Shown one piece after another: positions 45,488 to 56,830 of a stretch of 64,000 bases of DNA. The position numbers and the translations under genes are program-made. Within the stretch, counting starts at the first letter, position 1. Each line of letters begins with the position of its first letter. A model generated the notes under the pieces. The model saw only the letters and a list, made by a program, of their open reading frames with translations. It did no database searches and was not told where the DNA came from. The DNA is from Hirundichthys speculiger (taxonomy: Eukaryota > Chordata > Actinopteri > Beloniformes > Exocoetidae). The stretch is from positions 1 through 64,000 of the forward strand of contig JAGFBZ010001939.1 of assembly GCA_018398805.1 (NCBI GenBank), given 5' to 3'.

Positions 45488-45765
45488 TATAGTAGTTTTT
45501 GACCTGGAGCCTGCTGAATAGGAGGATGGCGAATCGGAGGCTGGACGCTGTTTTCATCTCCCCTTCTCTTTAAGTGCCGAATCGGCGGCTGGCGGTGAAG
45601 TCCGTCTTTATTACATTTTCACAAATCGAATAATGGTTTCACAGATCAGACACTGAGTTATAATGATTCTCCAGGGTCTGTAGATTAATCCAGTCCAGAT
45701 TTGAGAAGTCTAAGTATAGTAGTTTTTGACCTGGAGCCTGCTGAATAGGAGGATGGCGAATCGGA
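45488..45765. repeat. 51-bp direct duplication
   Basis: Positions 45488-45538 and 45715-45765 are identical over 51 bp (starting TATAGTAGTTTTTGACC and ending GGCGAATCGGA), separated by 176 bp. The right copy lies at the end of the BED-finger exon. Confidence 0.95.
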
Positions 45766-46060
45766 TGCCAACTTCCGCGTCGTGTGCTTGGACAGATTTG
45801 AGGTGCTGTTTGTGGCAGTGGATAGTTGCTTCTGGCCAGGGCATAGTTTACACTTTACAGTCACATTCTTTCCCTTTACCACAACAAATTCGAAGTAATG
45901 CGCGTATCTCCACCCGTCAAAAGACGTCCTGAGCGCTCTGCCATCATTTCTTCTCCACCTTATGAAATCGCGCTTCGTCTCTAGGTCACGTAAAATCACG
46001 TTGCTGAGGTCAAACAAGCGTTGCGCAGCCCGTGAAGTGCATAAAAGGATATTTGATTTT
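45685..46060 (-). pseudogene. BED zinc-finger exon of a hAT transposase
   Basis: The minus frame contains WRYAHYFEFVVVKG, VKCKLCPGQ and NSTSNLSKHTTRKLA, that is C89, C92 and H111 of a BED finger. The last ligand appears to be replaced by Leu. BED fingers bind DNA at the N-terminus of hAT transposases. Residues before about 30 come from the nested MITE side and are not native. No catalytic domain follows within the element. Confidence 0.8.
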
Positions 46061-46103
46061 TTTTTCTGTCCTCCCGCTCTGCATATAGCTGAACATCTTA
46101 AAG

Positions 46104-46319
46104 CAGGGGTGTCCAAACTCAGTCCTCGAGGGCCGCTGTCCTGGATGTCTTAGAGGTTTTCCTGACACAACACACCTGATTCTAATGAATGAATCATAAT
46201 CGGCTTGTCATCCAGGTCTGCACAAGTCAGTTAACGACCCATTCATTTGAATCAGGTGCGCTGAAGCAGGGAAACAAAGACAGACAGCGGACCTCGAGGA
46301 CTGGAGCTGGACACCCCTG
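46104..46319. mobile_element. Nested hAT-type MITE, 216 bp
   Basis: It begins CAGGGGTGTCCAAACTCAGT and ends GAGCTGGACACCCCTG. Candidate TSD TCTTAAAG / GTTTAAAG matches at 6 of 8. It is the third layer of a nest: piggyBac, then hAT, then this. Confidence 0.82.
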
Positions 46320-46598
46320 GTTTAAAGTAACTAAAGTAACGCATTTTTTTTTGTCTAAGAGTAACTGTAATGTGATTACACAAATTACAACTGTAACGCG
46401 GTACATTACTGCGTTACTGGCGAACGTAATCCAGTTACAGTAACGCGTTACTTTGTACCGCGTTACACCCAACACTGCCCATCACAGACTTTGAATCATA
46501 CTGAACAATTTTTCTCATTGACATTATACCTTTTATCTCAAATCCTAATATCAAAATTGTACATTTTCTTGAAAAAACTCTGGCGCCTAAAGGGTTAA

Positions 46599-48021
46599 CT
46601 CAATAAACGGGTGAAATGAACAAGTCCAGCATCTGCTTGGAGCACCTGTGATGCTAAACAACTTTACCTTCCAGGATTTCTGACCAAATACATCTTCGAT
46701 CGTTTCAGATGTCGCTACTGAAACGCAGCGCTGCCTAGAGCTGAAAAATGGGACTGCTGGCGCTCCGATTTAGCTCCTTCATCGAAATATCCAAGGGCTG
46801 CCTTACCAGCCCAGACTGTGGCCCCTCAGCGGGACCCTGAGCCCCAGGAGCCCAGCTGAGCTCAGGCAGAGCTTCGTCCCAGGCTCTACAACCTCAGTAA
46901 ACATGGCGGACGCCAAGTGCACTGCACACTTGGGGGCGAGGAAGGTGCGAGGGAAAAGCAGCTTCGGTTTACAAAACTGCATCTGGAAAAACAAAAGAAA
47001 CTAAGAGACATGTGGAGCAGCTCGATACGGACACTTGAGACCACAGGGATGTTTGGAGGCGGCTGATCATGAAGTCCGTCCAGCGTCTGGGCGTCTCTGC
47101 AGAGACACCTCATACCAGCTAACAAGCGCGGCGGTGGAGGGGTGATGATCACAGAAAATAACAGCTTTTGAATCATGACGTGTTTTGGTTCAGTTTCTTG
47201 CAATGCGCTCTTGGTAACCTGAAGCTGTATTTATCTCATTCTAATTTTAAGCGAGGACCTGATGATTTTTTTTTTCTTTATTGTGTCCTGACAGAGTTTC
47301 GGATTGAAAGAAGGTGTCGTTTGTTTTTCACACAAGTCCGTGGTGCTGCAGCGTCTTGAGATCTAAGAAATTGCTTTGGCGAAGGCAATTTTATCTCATA
47401 ACTCATATATCCAGCGGAGGGAGCAGCAAATGTAAACCCCCAGTTGAGATAAACCATAATTTTACTTTATGACAGAAGGGAGAAGGCCTGTCATTTTAGA
47501 AATGCCACAAAGACGAAATCCAATTATGTAGGAATGATACAGTCAGGGCACTAAACAAGCCCTCTAAACTCCAACCATGTCCCCACATAGATAAGGTACC
47601 AATGTGGTTCCTATGAATGCACTGCTATTTCATATTAGTGGCAAAATAATTAGAAGATATCCTTCAAAATTAGAACATTAATCATCCCATTTAAATGAAA
47701 AGAGAATAGAAAAATGTATGCCATTAATCTTATCTGGTACCACCAGAGAACACAGTCAGTTAAACTCATATAATGACTTCCACACCACCGCGGCAGATTC
47801 ACTCAACATCCTTTTTCTCTGTTTGAGGATGATGCGGAGATTATGTGAAGGCTGTCAGATGGAATCAGGGTCGTCACAAGGCGGCTCGGCTGTTCGGAGT
47901 TGTGACTGTGTCGCCTCGACACATACTGCGCCACAGGAGCCCTTTTCATGCTCATCACGCTCGGTGGGCTTTTTTTTTTCGGGAGCCCCGATTTGCATCC
48001 TGGTTCAGGATCATCATCTCA
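46599..48021. other. No gene seen; intergenic DNA
   Basis: Frames at 46803-47359 and 47718-48262 overlap on both strands and lack recognised domains. No repeat terminus was seen. Confidence 0.4.
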
Positions 48022-48089
48022 GCGGCGAGGCCTGGAGTGCGGCGAGGCCTGGAGCGCGGCGAGGCCTGGAGCGCCGCGAAGCCTGCAGC
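48022..48089. repeat. 17-bp GC-rich tandem repeat, 4 copies
   Basis: The unit GCGGCGAGGCCTGGAGC is repeated four times, the last copy with three changes. It explains the overlapping long frames on both strands here. Confidence 0.95.
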
Positions 48090-48449
48090 ACCACGGGCGC
48101 GTCGAAATGCGCCTACAGTTAAGGGCAAAAGCACTAGCCCCCAGGGAGCCATGGGACATCTCCCCAAAACACCAACCACGGATCGGTGAGGCGCTCTCCA
48201 AGCCTCTCCGGTGGTTTGGGGGCGGAGCTTCCTCATGCCAAGTGTTACGGGCCTATACTTGACTCACCTCTGAGCGTAAAATAAATATTTTCCTCATGCA
48301 AAATGTACTGAAAATTGATTTTTGTCTCCAGAACTCACCTGATCAATCATTTAGCATTTGAGCCTCACTCACAGAAGCCTGAGTAGCAGAGCTTATATCG
48401 CCTCAACGATGGACTGAAAGAGACTTTTCTCTCCATCATTTATACCTGT

Positions 48450-48750
48450 TTAATCCTCTGCAGGGTCACGGGGATCTGCCGGAGTCTATCCCAGCTCTCT
48501 TTGAGCGAAATGCAGGGGTCCACCTGGACAGGTCTCCAGTCCGTCACAGGGCCACATGTAGACGAACAACCGTGCACACTCACAATCACTCCTACAGGTA
48601 ATCTAGAACCACCAGTTAACCTGACATGGATGTCTTTGGACTGATGGAGGAAGCTGAAGCTTGGATGTTCATGCAAACTCCACACAGGAAGGCCCCTGCC
48701 GAGGTTCGAACCAGGAACCTTCTTGTTATGATGCAACAACCACAAGAGAT
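48450..48750 (-). repeat. Teleost SINE/LINE-like repeat
   Basis: GGACAGGTCTCCAGTCCGTC, CATGGATGTCTTTGGACTG and CATGCAAACTCCACACAGGA are phrases of an abundant fish repeat. The minus strand would start near 48750 with a tRNA-like region (GGTTCGAACC, a B-box-like palindrome near 48702). The same family appears in plus orientation at the right window edge (63886-64000). Confidence 0.7.
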
Positions 48751-48860
48751 ATTACTTTGTCAAAAGGTAAAGAAATCAACGTGGAACTCAGGATGGTGGA
48801 TGCTCATCTGAAGGGGAACGGCTATGCTGCCAATTTTCAAGTGTTTCACAGCGTCTAGAA

Positions 48861-49529
48861 CACATGAACATGTGAACATGTGTCAAACACAAGGCCCGCG
48901 GGCTAAATGTGGCCCGTCACGTCATTTTATGTGGCCCTCGAGAGCTTGGGCATTATTGGCTTAAATTTTAAACCAATATTTCAAGACTTAAAATAAGCTT
49001 ACGCAGCTTTAAAGCGCATATTGACAATAAACTACATCTCCCATCATGCATGTCCTCGTTACCCACAACGATAACGGTAGCTATGAGCAAAAAGATTTTT
49101 CAGAACTGATGGACTTAAGAAAAACCTTTACAAACTAACCCCAACATGTACAAGAAAAGAAAAATTGATGGACAAAGAAGGCAGTTTCATGAATGATGGG
49201 AAAACGAATCCAAGTTTGTATCTCAAGGTGAAATAAGTAGGTATTTTGACAGCAAACACGGAGCTAAGTATGCTAAATTTAGCCTGCAAGAAAAACAAAG
49301 AACCTCTTCCGCTTCTGAAACCAAGGTAATGGGTACTCTCGGTGATGTTTGCCACAAACCCTGAGTTTAATATAATAATGAGTTAAATATTTTAAACTTG
49401 AATACATAATAAATACAGAAACTGTTATTTAACAAAATAATAAAGTTACATTCGTGTCGTCAATCTGGCCCTTCGAGGGCCACTATGATGCTGATGTGGC
49501 CCTCAGTGAAAATGAGTCTGACACCCCTG
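48861..49529 (+). mobile_element. Non-autonomous hAT (Charlie-like) element, 669 bp
   Basis: The right end ...GAGTCTGACACCCCTG and the left CATGTGTCAAACACAAGGCC region match Charlie-type termini. TSD GTCTAGAA / ATCTAGAA (7 of 8) lies at 48853-48860 and 49530-49537, placing the left end at 48861, where GAACATGT is duplicated by slippage. A plus-strand frame from ATG 49146 (MYKKRKIDGQRRQFHE, stop, WENESKFV, later YFDSKHGAKYAKFSLQEKQR) looks like the N-terminus of such a transposase with its finger deleted. Confidence 0.82.
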
Positions 49530-49537
49530 ATCTAGAA

Positions 49538-51653
49538 CGACAGTAGATGACATTGTATTGTTACAAAAGCACAAAAGACTAATTCCAGACGTTGCGCTAG
49601 ATTTTTTCATTGTTCGTCATTTTGACGGACAGTTCAAAAAAAAAAATCTGTCATAATCTATTTTTAGCTGTCATTTCTATTTTCCTTTTTTAATTATAGT
49701 CAGGTGGGCACTTAATTTTCATTCATTCATTTTTTATGCAAATTCAATTAGAGCAGACTAAATGATGCTCTTATAAAAGAGTAACCCTATGATGGTAGTG
49801 CTGTTAATAAGTAATCCAAACGTCTATGTATAGAGTCTGAATCTAGACTCGATGAGGAGGCTGGTTGTGTCGGCTATCATAAGGTGATATGATACATAGA
49901 TTCCACCCCAAATAAGCACAGGACAACAAATTAAATTTAAAATTTAAAGTATATTCTTTCCCTTTTCTTTTGTTTTTTTTATCGTTTTAATCACATTTGA
50001 AAAAACAAAAAAAGTATTGCAAATCAAACACAGTTCTCAGAAACCACAAAAAAAAAAATATATTATGTACCCATGAATGCACTCATAAAATGTAATTTGA
50101 CCGGTCACCATTCAGTACGTAGCATAGCGTCCATAGCAAGAACCTAATAGGATCGTTGCAGCGCTGATGAGTGAAGACTCGGACAGTGGAACCAGGCACC
50201 GGGCGAACAGAGCGGAGTCCAGCTTCACAAACGACCAACCGGAGTCCAAGCAGAAAGACCGGGTCCAGGGGAACAGAAAAAGCCTTAAAAAAAAACCAGT
50301 CTGCACAGAATGTGCAGAGAATTGACCCTTATTTATCATGAAATGTCTCTTTTTCCTCAATAACATCTTAATAGTCCATTTTTTTCCCTGAAATCTAGTA
50401 TAAATGTAACTATTGTAACAATAGTGCATTCAAACTGTGTAAAACAACAAAGAAATGCATATTCAAACGTACATATTTGAATGTAAATTCACAATTTACA
50501 CAATGAATCAGACAAAAAATAAACAAATGTACCTTTTGGGAAACATGTACTGGTGGTATATAGCCAGACTGGTTTTTTATATCACATCTATCAACGAGAG
50601 AGAACTCTTCAACCACTGGTTTCTTACACGTTTCAAAATGGTTTTACCTTAAGGATTTCCTCTGTTTTTTTTTTTTTTTTTTTTATTATTTTATACTTTC
50701 TATGTCAAAACACTTAAAAAGTTACGATTTGGTTCAGCTTCGGTCCAAGTTCTTCCACAGCGCATGCTCTGCAGCTCATCCAAAATGAAGGACCAAAAAC
50801 AGCCGAAGAAGAACAACTTATGCTGCGTTGCCCCCTAGAGACGGACTAGAGAAGCGCTCATATCTATTATACAGCGATCATACTTCTTTTTAAAAAAAAA
50901 AAATTTGTCATGGCTACAAACAAAAATACAACAATCACAAATACTGAATGGGGGGAAAAATTAACAGAGTTACAAAAGCATGAGAGAAAAGCTGAATCAC
51001 GTCAACGCCACATTTCCCTGCAGTTACTTCGGTGGCCAGATGCAAAATGAACAACACAGTTTTACAAAATGAAACACTTGCAATTAAAATATGAAGAATC
51101 TTAAAATAATCTGTCAGTGATGGAGAATTCTCCGTTAACGCAACAGCTGCTAATTCTGTTAAAAATAAACCTGGATGTGGTCAAAAACCGCAACGCTTCC
51201 AAAGCTCCAGAGAGCAAAAAGGTGAGAGGAATCATCAGGAATGTCCGGATGTCTGTGAAAGAAGATTATCCCCAAACTGGCTTCTTCTGGACTCGATTAT
51301 TCATGGACTCCTGTGAGGACTCTTCATCGCGGTGGTCGTCATCAAAGAGGAGCTTCACTGGTCGTACAGCGGCACATCAAATTCAGAGTCGTTTGACTCT
51401 AAACATCTGAAGCTTGGAGCTGAGCTTTGAGAGTCCGTCCTTTTGATCTGATGAGACCAAACTCAAACTCGCGAGTGTTGCTTTTATGTGATGAAGGACT
51501 GGATCACAGCTCCCGCCGTTGAAACACGGCTGCGTTTTGCTCTTTGAGATTCTCGTCTGGGCCCATGAGATCACGAGAAATCGGATCCTGTTGTTGTTCT
51601 GAGGGGTAACAGAAAGAAATGTGATCTGCGCAGATTGCTGCCGGGTCCCCTCC
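49538..51653. other. No recognised gene; A/T-homopolymer-rich intergenic DNA
   Basis: A T run lies at 50668-50687, preceded on the minus strand by AATAATAAA. Two small frames deserve mention but have no recognised homology: plus 50167-50325 (53 codons, hydrophilic) and a short minus frame ending at 51355. An A/T-rich stretch with a minus-strand gene's 3' UTR character is possible but unproven. Confidence 0.4.
50167..50325 (+). CDS. Small unassigned ORF (52 residues)
   Basis: ATG at 50167 opens a very hydrophilic frame (MSEDSDSGTRHRANRAESS, later KSLKKKPVCTECAEN) ending TGA at 50325. It lies in a locally GC-rich patch inside AT-rich DNA. I do not recognise it. The small CxxC and charged composition could be a first exon of something or chance. 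Confidence that it is a real gene is low. Confidence 0.15.
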   Translation: MSEDSDSGTRHRANRAESSFTNDQPESKQKDRVQGNRKSLKKKPVCTECAEN

Positions 51654-51661
51654 ATCAAGAC

Positions 51662-52100
51662 TAGAGCTGAGCGATTTTATCGATTCTGCGATATATATAT
51701 ATATATCGATATTTTATTTCCCCAGAGAATATCGATTTTTCAGACGCAGGTATCGATATTCAAAGCTTCCTTCAAAACCCACCTGCAAAAGTTTGCAAGT
51801 AACAATTTGCACTGTTTAAATAAATAAAACTATTTTTTTCAACACATCTTTTATTCATTTTGTCCAACATTTGCAAGCTGCCTGTCAGCCATATAATGTG
51901 TAATTGATGCTTTCAGTTCAATTAATTCAAACAAAGTCATTGGAACACTCACAATATGTCACCAAAATCCCTTTGTCCTTTAAAATCTTTCGGAAAATGA
52001 TGTAAATGTATTGTAAGGTGAATATTAATATATATCGTGTCGTGAGCCGAAAATCGTGTATCGCATTGTATCGTGGGATTAGTGTATCGCTACAGCCCTA
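51662..52100 (-). mobile_element. hAT-type MITE, 439 bp, copy 2
   Basis: It is the inverted counterpart of 13034-13472, with ends TAGAGCTGAGCGATTTTATC and ...TATCGCTACAGCCCTA and perfect TSD ATCAAGAC at 51654-51661 and 52101-52108. It is exactly the same length as copy 1 despite base changes. It has no coding capacity. Confidence 0.94.
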
Positions 52101-52200
52101 ATCAAGACAGCGACCCAGAACATTCATAACTCAGGTTAATGTCCGTGCTCGTAAACCACACAACCTGGATGATCTGGGACAATCCGTGTATCATTATTCA

Positions 52201-53667
52201 TTCCATTTTCAATTGTCAATCAAAAATTTAAAAAATGAAAAAGGAGCCTTTTATTTCATTTTTCATTTTTTAATCTAACACAAAAAAATGAAAAAAATGC
52301 CTGTTTTTTTTTTATTTCAATTTTGAACTTGGATCAAGAATATGAAAGGAAAAAACAGACATCACGACAAAATTTGTTTTTCAAATTTACTTGGTCCGGT
52401 TTACGTGACCCGGAAGTGGCTTTGTGCGTGCAGTTCTGGTAGCATGGCGGCGCTGGAATTAAGTACCTTGTTTGTTTAAGGACTTATTCAACAGCGGTTT
52501 GACACACACTAAAATTTCCTGCACGTTGCAGCAGATGAGTATCCTGTAGTGATGGTGAGATGAAGCCTCATGAGGCATCGAACCATTTGAGCCAATCGGA
52601 TCCAGAAAGGGTTCATTACTTGAAGCTTCATCTGCACACGACACCACCTACTGTACAGATTTATAATCACAGGAAGCTGGATCTCAACCACAGCTGGTTG
52701 TGGCACATTCAATATTTGTCTGTCATGGCCCTTGGGAATGATTATGAATTACAAAGAACGTCGATGACTGATGAATTACAATGTATGAACCAAATAAATT
52801 CTCTACATACATTGTCTCGTACGTGTATAATTAAAAATGCCATGAATGTATTCTGTGTGTAAAGTTTCCCAGTATGGAAATATCATATGATATGGCAGGT
52901 TGTGTAATAATGTTTTTTTTGGACTTCAGGAGAATGACATGGGCCTGAACAGGCAGAGGACAGTGAAAGTGCTGGTCGAACAAGGAAGATGGAAACTGAA
53001 TATGCTTTTATAACTTGAACTATGATGTACAGGACAGGGGAAACTTTAGTCATTTTTATTAAGAAGTAACAGTCTCTCAACAGGTTTTGAGCGATTTCCT
53101 TTTTTTTGACATAACCTCTCTGGTCTTTCACATGGGACAAAAGATGCTGGTGTGCACAAAAACCCAAATCATATTCTCAAGAAGGGGGTCGTTTTATAAT
53201 CTAGGTCTAAATTTTTCTATTGTCGTTACACATCTACACCACTAGATGGAGCCACACCGACGTAAACAGCAGGGGAATGGAGCATCACAGTGAACGGATG
53301 GAGCAGATCTGATGATAAATGGAGGAACCACGTGACCGAACTCGAACAAAGGGGCTTGAGCGTTTTGTTGCAGTCCCATATTTTTATTTTTTTTTTTTTT
53401 TTTACAGACTGAATTGTGATTATTGCTACCTGAGTTACTACCTGCGCACAAAGCCACTTCCGGGTCACGTAAACCGGACCAATTAAATATGAAAAACAAA
53501 TTCAGTCCTGTGGCCCATTTTTTTCAATTTCCTATTTTTTATCCAAGTCTAAAATTAAAATATGAAAAAACAGGCATTTTTTTTTGTATCTTGTGCTTAG
53601 ATTAAAAAATGAAATAAATTGTCCCTTTTTAATTTTTTTGATTTTTGATTGACAATTGAAAATGGAA
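52201..53667. mobile_element. Long-terminal-inverted-repeat element, about 1.47 kb
   Basis: The left arm 52201-52428 and right arm 53445-53667 are inverted repeats: both read TTCCATTTTCAATTGTCAAT from the outside in and reach GACCCGGAAGTGGCTTTGTG at the inner edge. Indels lie mostly in A/T runs. No convincing TSD flanks it. The interior 53213-53440 (TTACACATCT...CACTAGATGGAGCC) is shared with the hAT at 19199-20343. Another interior part, from about 52551 (AGTGATGGTGAGATGAAGCC), looks like a further hAT-type insertion. No transposase was recognised. Confidence 0.8.
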
Positions 53668-54714
53668 AGATCGAATGATTCACAGATTCGATACGATTTG
53701 CCATAAGCGGACGGGCTGAGATCCCAGAATGGACAAGTGGCAGCACAGTAAGCTACGACCATTAGAGCTTGATGTCAGCTGCAACGGCTACACAACTGGA
53801 GCCTTTAGTTGTCAGAGGGCTAAACATTTTGCCATCTTTGTTTCTTTCTTTATCCAGTGAGGCACGATGCGAAGGGTTTTTTATCTAAAGTCACTGATAA
53901 GACATTGGGGAAATGTGCACGGCAGGCGTGCCACACGACGTCCTAATTAAACTCGCACGCCGTGGTGCTGAGTCAACGTCCATGACCAGACCGGGCCGTC
54001 CGGCGATGAGCCCGGGGTGCGTGACAAATGAGTAAACAGAGAGCGTCGTGTCTGACACGCGGAGGCGTGTCTCGCTGTTTCTCAAGACTAATTTTTTCTC
54101 ATTAGTATGAAGAGCTTGACAGCGCGCGATTCATCCAACGAGACGAGCCGGAGCCGTTCACCTGCGTGGTGCTCATCTCTCGTTTCATTAAAAAAACGGT
54201 CATGTACTTTAGTTTTTTGGAAGTCTCAGAGTTTCTCCTGCATGTAGGTGGTGATGTACTTTTAATTTCAGGAGAAACGGTTTCTCCCTGATGCGTTTGA
54301 ATGCGTGACCTTTTCCATTGGCCTTCGTGTTTGTTTTTTTTTGCGATGGCGCTGTGAGACAAGACTGTGAGACCTCCTCCTCCTCCCTCATGTGCCCTCG
54401 AGCAAGGCGCTGTTCACGCGAGGGTCACGCTCTGCAGCCGAGCCTGATCTTTGATCTTTCTGTGGACGTGTCTTGCACTTGTTCTTTCTCTTGTTGTGAG
54501 GATCAGCGGAGCGTCAAAACCGAAGCGTCTTCACTGCGCTTGCGAAGAGCGTCCGAGGCATTAAAATTACACGCGATGAAAATCGAAGGCGACAGGCAGC
54601 AGAAGCAGAGAGCGGGGCTAACTCGACTGGACGAGACGAGACTCGCTGAGAGTTACGTTGTCATCTGGAAAAGCTGCCCGCTTACATTCAGGACACTGTT
54701 GATGCAGAGCAAGA
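53668..54714. other. No gene seen; intergenic DNA
   Basis: Overlapping frames at 53891-54755 on both strands lack recognised domains. Confidence 0.4.
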
Positions 54715-54722
54715 GTCCCCAC

Positions 54723-55898
54723 TTAGGGATGGAATGGTTACCGGTATTACAGTAAAGTGCAGTAAAATTTTATGTGATAATGATTACCGTTTATGTTTGA
54801 CTTCATCTCATTATCGCGGTCGATTACTGGGATATGTAATATCTGCCTCATTCAAGTCTGCCGGCGACTCGCGACTGTGTCTCGCGTGAATATGTAGCTT
54901 GTAACATCGGCATCGTAACATTAGCATGGCGGAAAGAGGTGATAGCACGCAGGACATTTACCAACCCACTAAAAGGACAAAATCCAAGGTCCGTTAATTT
55001 TACTTTTTTATTTTAAGAATACACAGGGACAACTGGTGGTGGACAGTTATCCTGTCTGCAGAGCACTTGTTTACATTTTATTGTAATTTGTACAAGCAAC
55101 TTGAAGGAGCTAAGGCTAATGCTTCAAGCTACTGAGATGTTTGACCAAGAGTAACCTGGTTGATGCGCTTCGCTAACTCACATTTCGTAAACGTTACCGT
55201 TGCGTGTTGAGCGAAAAATGACCGGAACGATGTTCTTCTGATGCAGTTAAAATATTAATTTATTCCATTAACTGATCCGACAACCATAACGCCGGCAGTT
55301 AGCGCCACAGCGGTCAAAAACCTTTTGCCCTTCCGGGTCCAACACCTAACCAATACCAGGCAGCTACCTTTATACCTGACCCTCAGGTAACAACACAGCG
55401 ACACCCACAGACACACAGAGTGAACTACAATTCAGAACAACATATTTGGCTCCTTTACAACTGTTTCTTTATTTGCATATTTATACTTATTTAAGGTTCA
55501 CCTTAAAGTCCAAAGTTTATTTCATTTGAACTTGCACTATAATTTCTGTTCCTGATAATTATTTACATATTTTGACCTAGTATGGTTGTTAAAGTGTTTA
55601 TTTAAATTTGCACCAGACAAATAAGCTTTGTTCCTGTTATTTATTTTGTTCATTTAAAATAAAACCTCTTTCTGTTCCAGTTGTTTGTCCTTTTAATGTG
55701 AAAGTTTCATTTCGATAAAATATTTTCTTCTAATGTTTTACTATGACAAGAAAATCACAAGATTTTGTGAAATTATTTAAATGTATGTGTTTTTTGGAGA
55801 TTTGTAAAGCAATGAAGAATACCGCGATAATATTGTAAACTGTGATAATTTGGTCACTATGATCGAAATATCAGATTTTTCATATCGTTACATCCCTA
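54723..55898 (+). mobile_element. Non-autonomous hAT element (1176 bp) with exon-1 remnant
   Basis: The ends are TTAGGGATGGAATGGTTACC and ...ATCGTTACATCCCTA, with perfect TSD GTCCCCAC at 54715-54722 and 55899-55906. ATG at 54926 opens a 23-residue frame, MAERGDSTQDIYQPT then KRTKSKVR and stop. SKV is where BED fingers begin (SKVWxHF), so the break lies at the start of the finger or at a splice site (AAG/GTCCGT). The rest of the transposase is gone. Confidence 0.92.
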
Positions 55899-55906
55899 GT
55901 CCCCAC

Positions 55907-56756
55907 ATGTCAACAACTTACACTCTGCCTCGTGCAAGATTTAAATCACAGGTTCATCCTCTGAAACAAAACACTCCTTTTCCAGCGCCAGAACCAGCGT
56001 GGTTCCCAGACACCATGCAGCGACGAGCTCGGCCGTCTCAGCGGTTCTGGTTGACCACGCGTCCTGGTGAGGAGTCTGGGAAACGTCGTTTTCCTGACAC
56101 TCCAACACTAACAGCTGTCTCTCTGAATAACCTTCTTGTCTTTGTGAAGTTGAAAGTTTTTTTTTTTATTATTTTGCATCGCAGACAATTTTGGGAGGTT
56201 ACCAGGGGGCCCAGGTGAGCTCCATGTTAACTGGACAAATATGCAGATACCTCGGAGGAGTCTGTGAGCCAGGTGAGTGGGGGGGCAGTGAGACCCGGTC
56301 CAAGGGTTGGCACAAATACTGAATCGTCAATGTTGGTGCATTGCGTTAAACTTTAGGTTGTTAAAGGGAACCCCTTCAGGCGTGGAGGTTGAAGCACTTT
56401 TACTTTCATCATTACTTTCTCTTGGTCGCCTCTCCCCCGACGTCCTCTGCAGCTCTGGGAGCGACCTTCAACCACTGCTGAGGTGTGACAATAGAGACGA
56501 CCGAGAGACGACTGAGACTGGAGCCCGAAGCTGCTTTGGGTGGTTTTTTTGCTGGTAGAATTGAGAGAGAGAAATATGCCTTCAAACTAAACTGAAACAG
56601 ATATTTCAAGATGAAAGACTGAGCTAAGATCCTCGTTTTGGTTGTAAAGACGTTGACTCCTCACATCAAGGGAGGATGTGTAGGAAATACAAAATAGACA
56701 ACTGATGCTCACGATGCTAACAGCTAAACCATTGGAGTCCCAGTTTACATCCTCAC
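55907..56756. other. No gene seen; intergenic DNA
   Basis: Short unassigned frames (55850-56218 and 56307-56558 plus). No repeat end was recognised. Confidence 0.4.
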
Positions 56757-56830
56757 AACCCTAACCCTAACCCTAACCTCTAACCCTAACCCCTAACCCT
56801 AACCCCAACCTCTAACACCTAACCCCTAAC
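56757..56830. repeat. Interstitial telomeric repeat, left tract
   Basis: About 12 units of CCCTAA with interspersed CCCCTAA and CCTCTAA variants. The tract is interrupted at 56831 by a MITE and resumes at 57215. Confidence 0.96.

Larger units (their letters stand above)
44565..46477 (-). mobile_element. Non-autonomous hAT element (1913 bp) nested in piggyBac
   Basis: The ends are CAGTGTTGGGGTAGTTACTC and ...CGTTACACCCAACACTG, with perfect TSD CCCATCAC at 44557-44564 and 46478-46485. Terminal regions are rich in AGTTACT / AGTAACG motifs. The minus strand encodes a BED-finger exon at about 45685-46060. It carries a nested hAT-type MITE (46104-46319) and a 51-bp internal direct duplication. Confidence 0.94.
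43356..46594 (+). mobile_element. piggyBac element remnant with nested hAT
   Basis: The ends are CCCTTTAAGCC and ...GGCGCCTAAAGGG, each abutting TTAA (43352-43355 and 46595-46598), the exact target used by piggyBac. Inside are two transposase fragments on the plus strand (43639-43866 and about 44105-44300). About 1.9 kb of the 3.24 kb is a later hAT insertion (44565-46477). The host element is thus only about 1.3 kb, too short for a full transposase. Confidence 0.92.

Noticed and set aside
47718..48262. Overlapping frames of about 100-134 codons near 48 kb
   Set aside because: They overlap in three frames and on both strands around a 17-bp GC-rich tandem repeat. No domain or splice context supports any of them.
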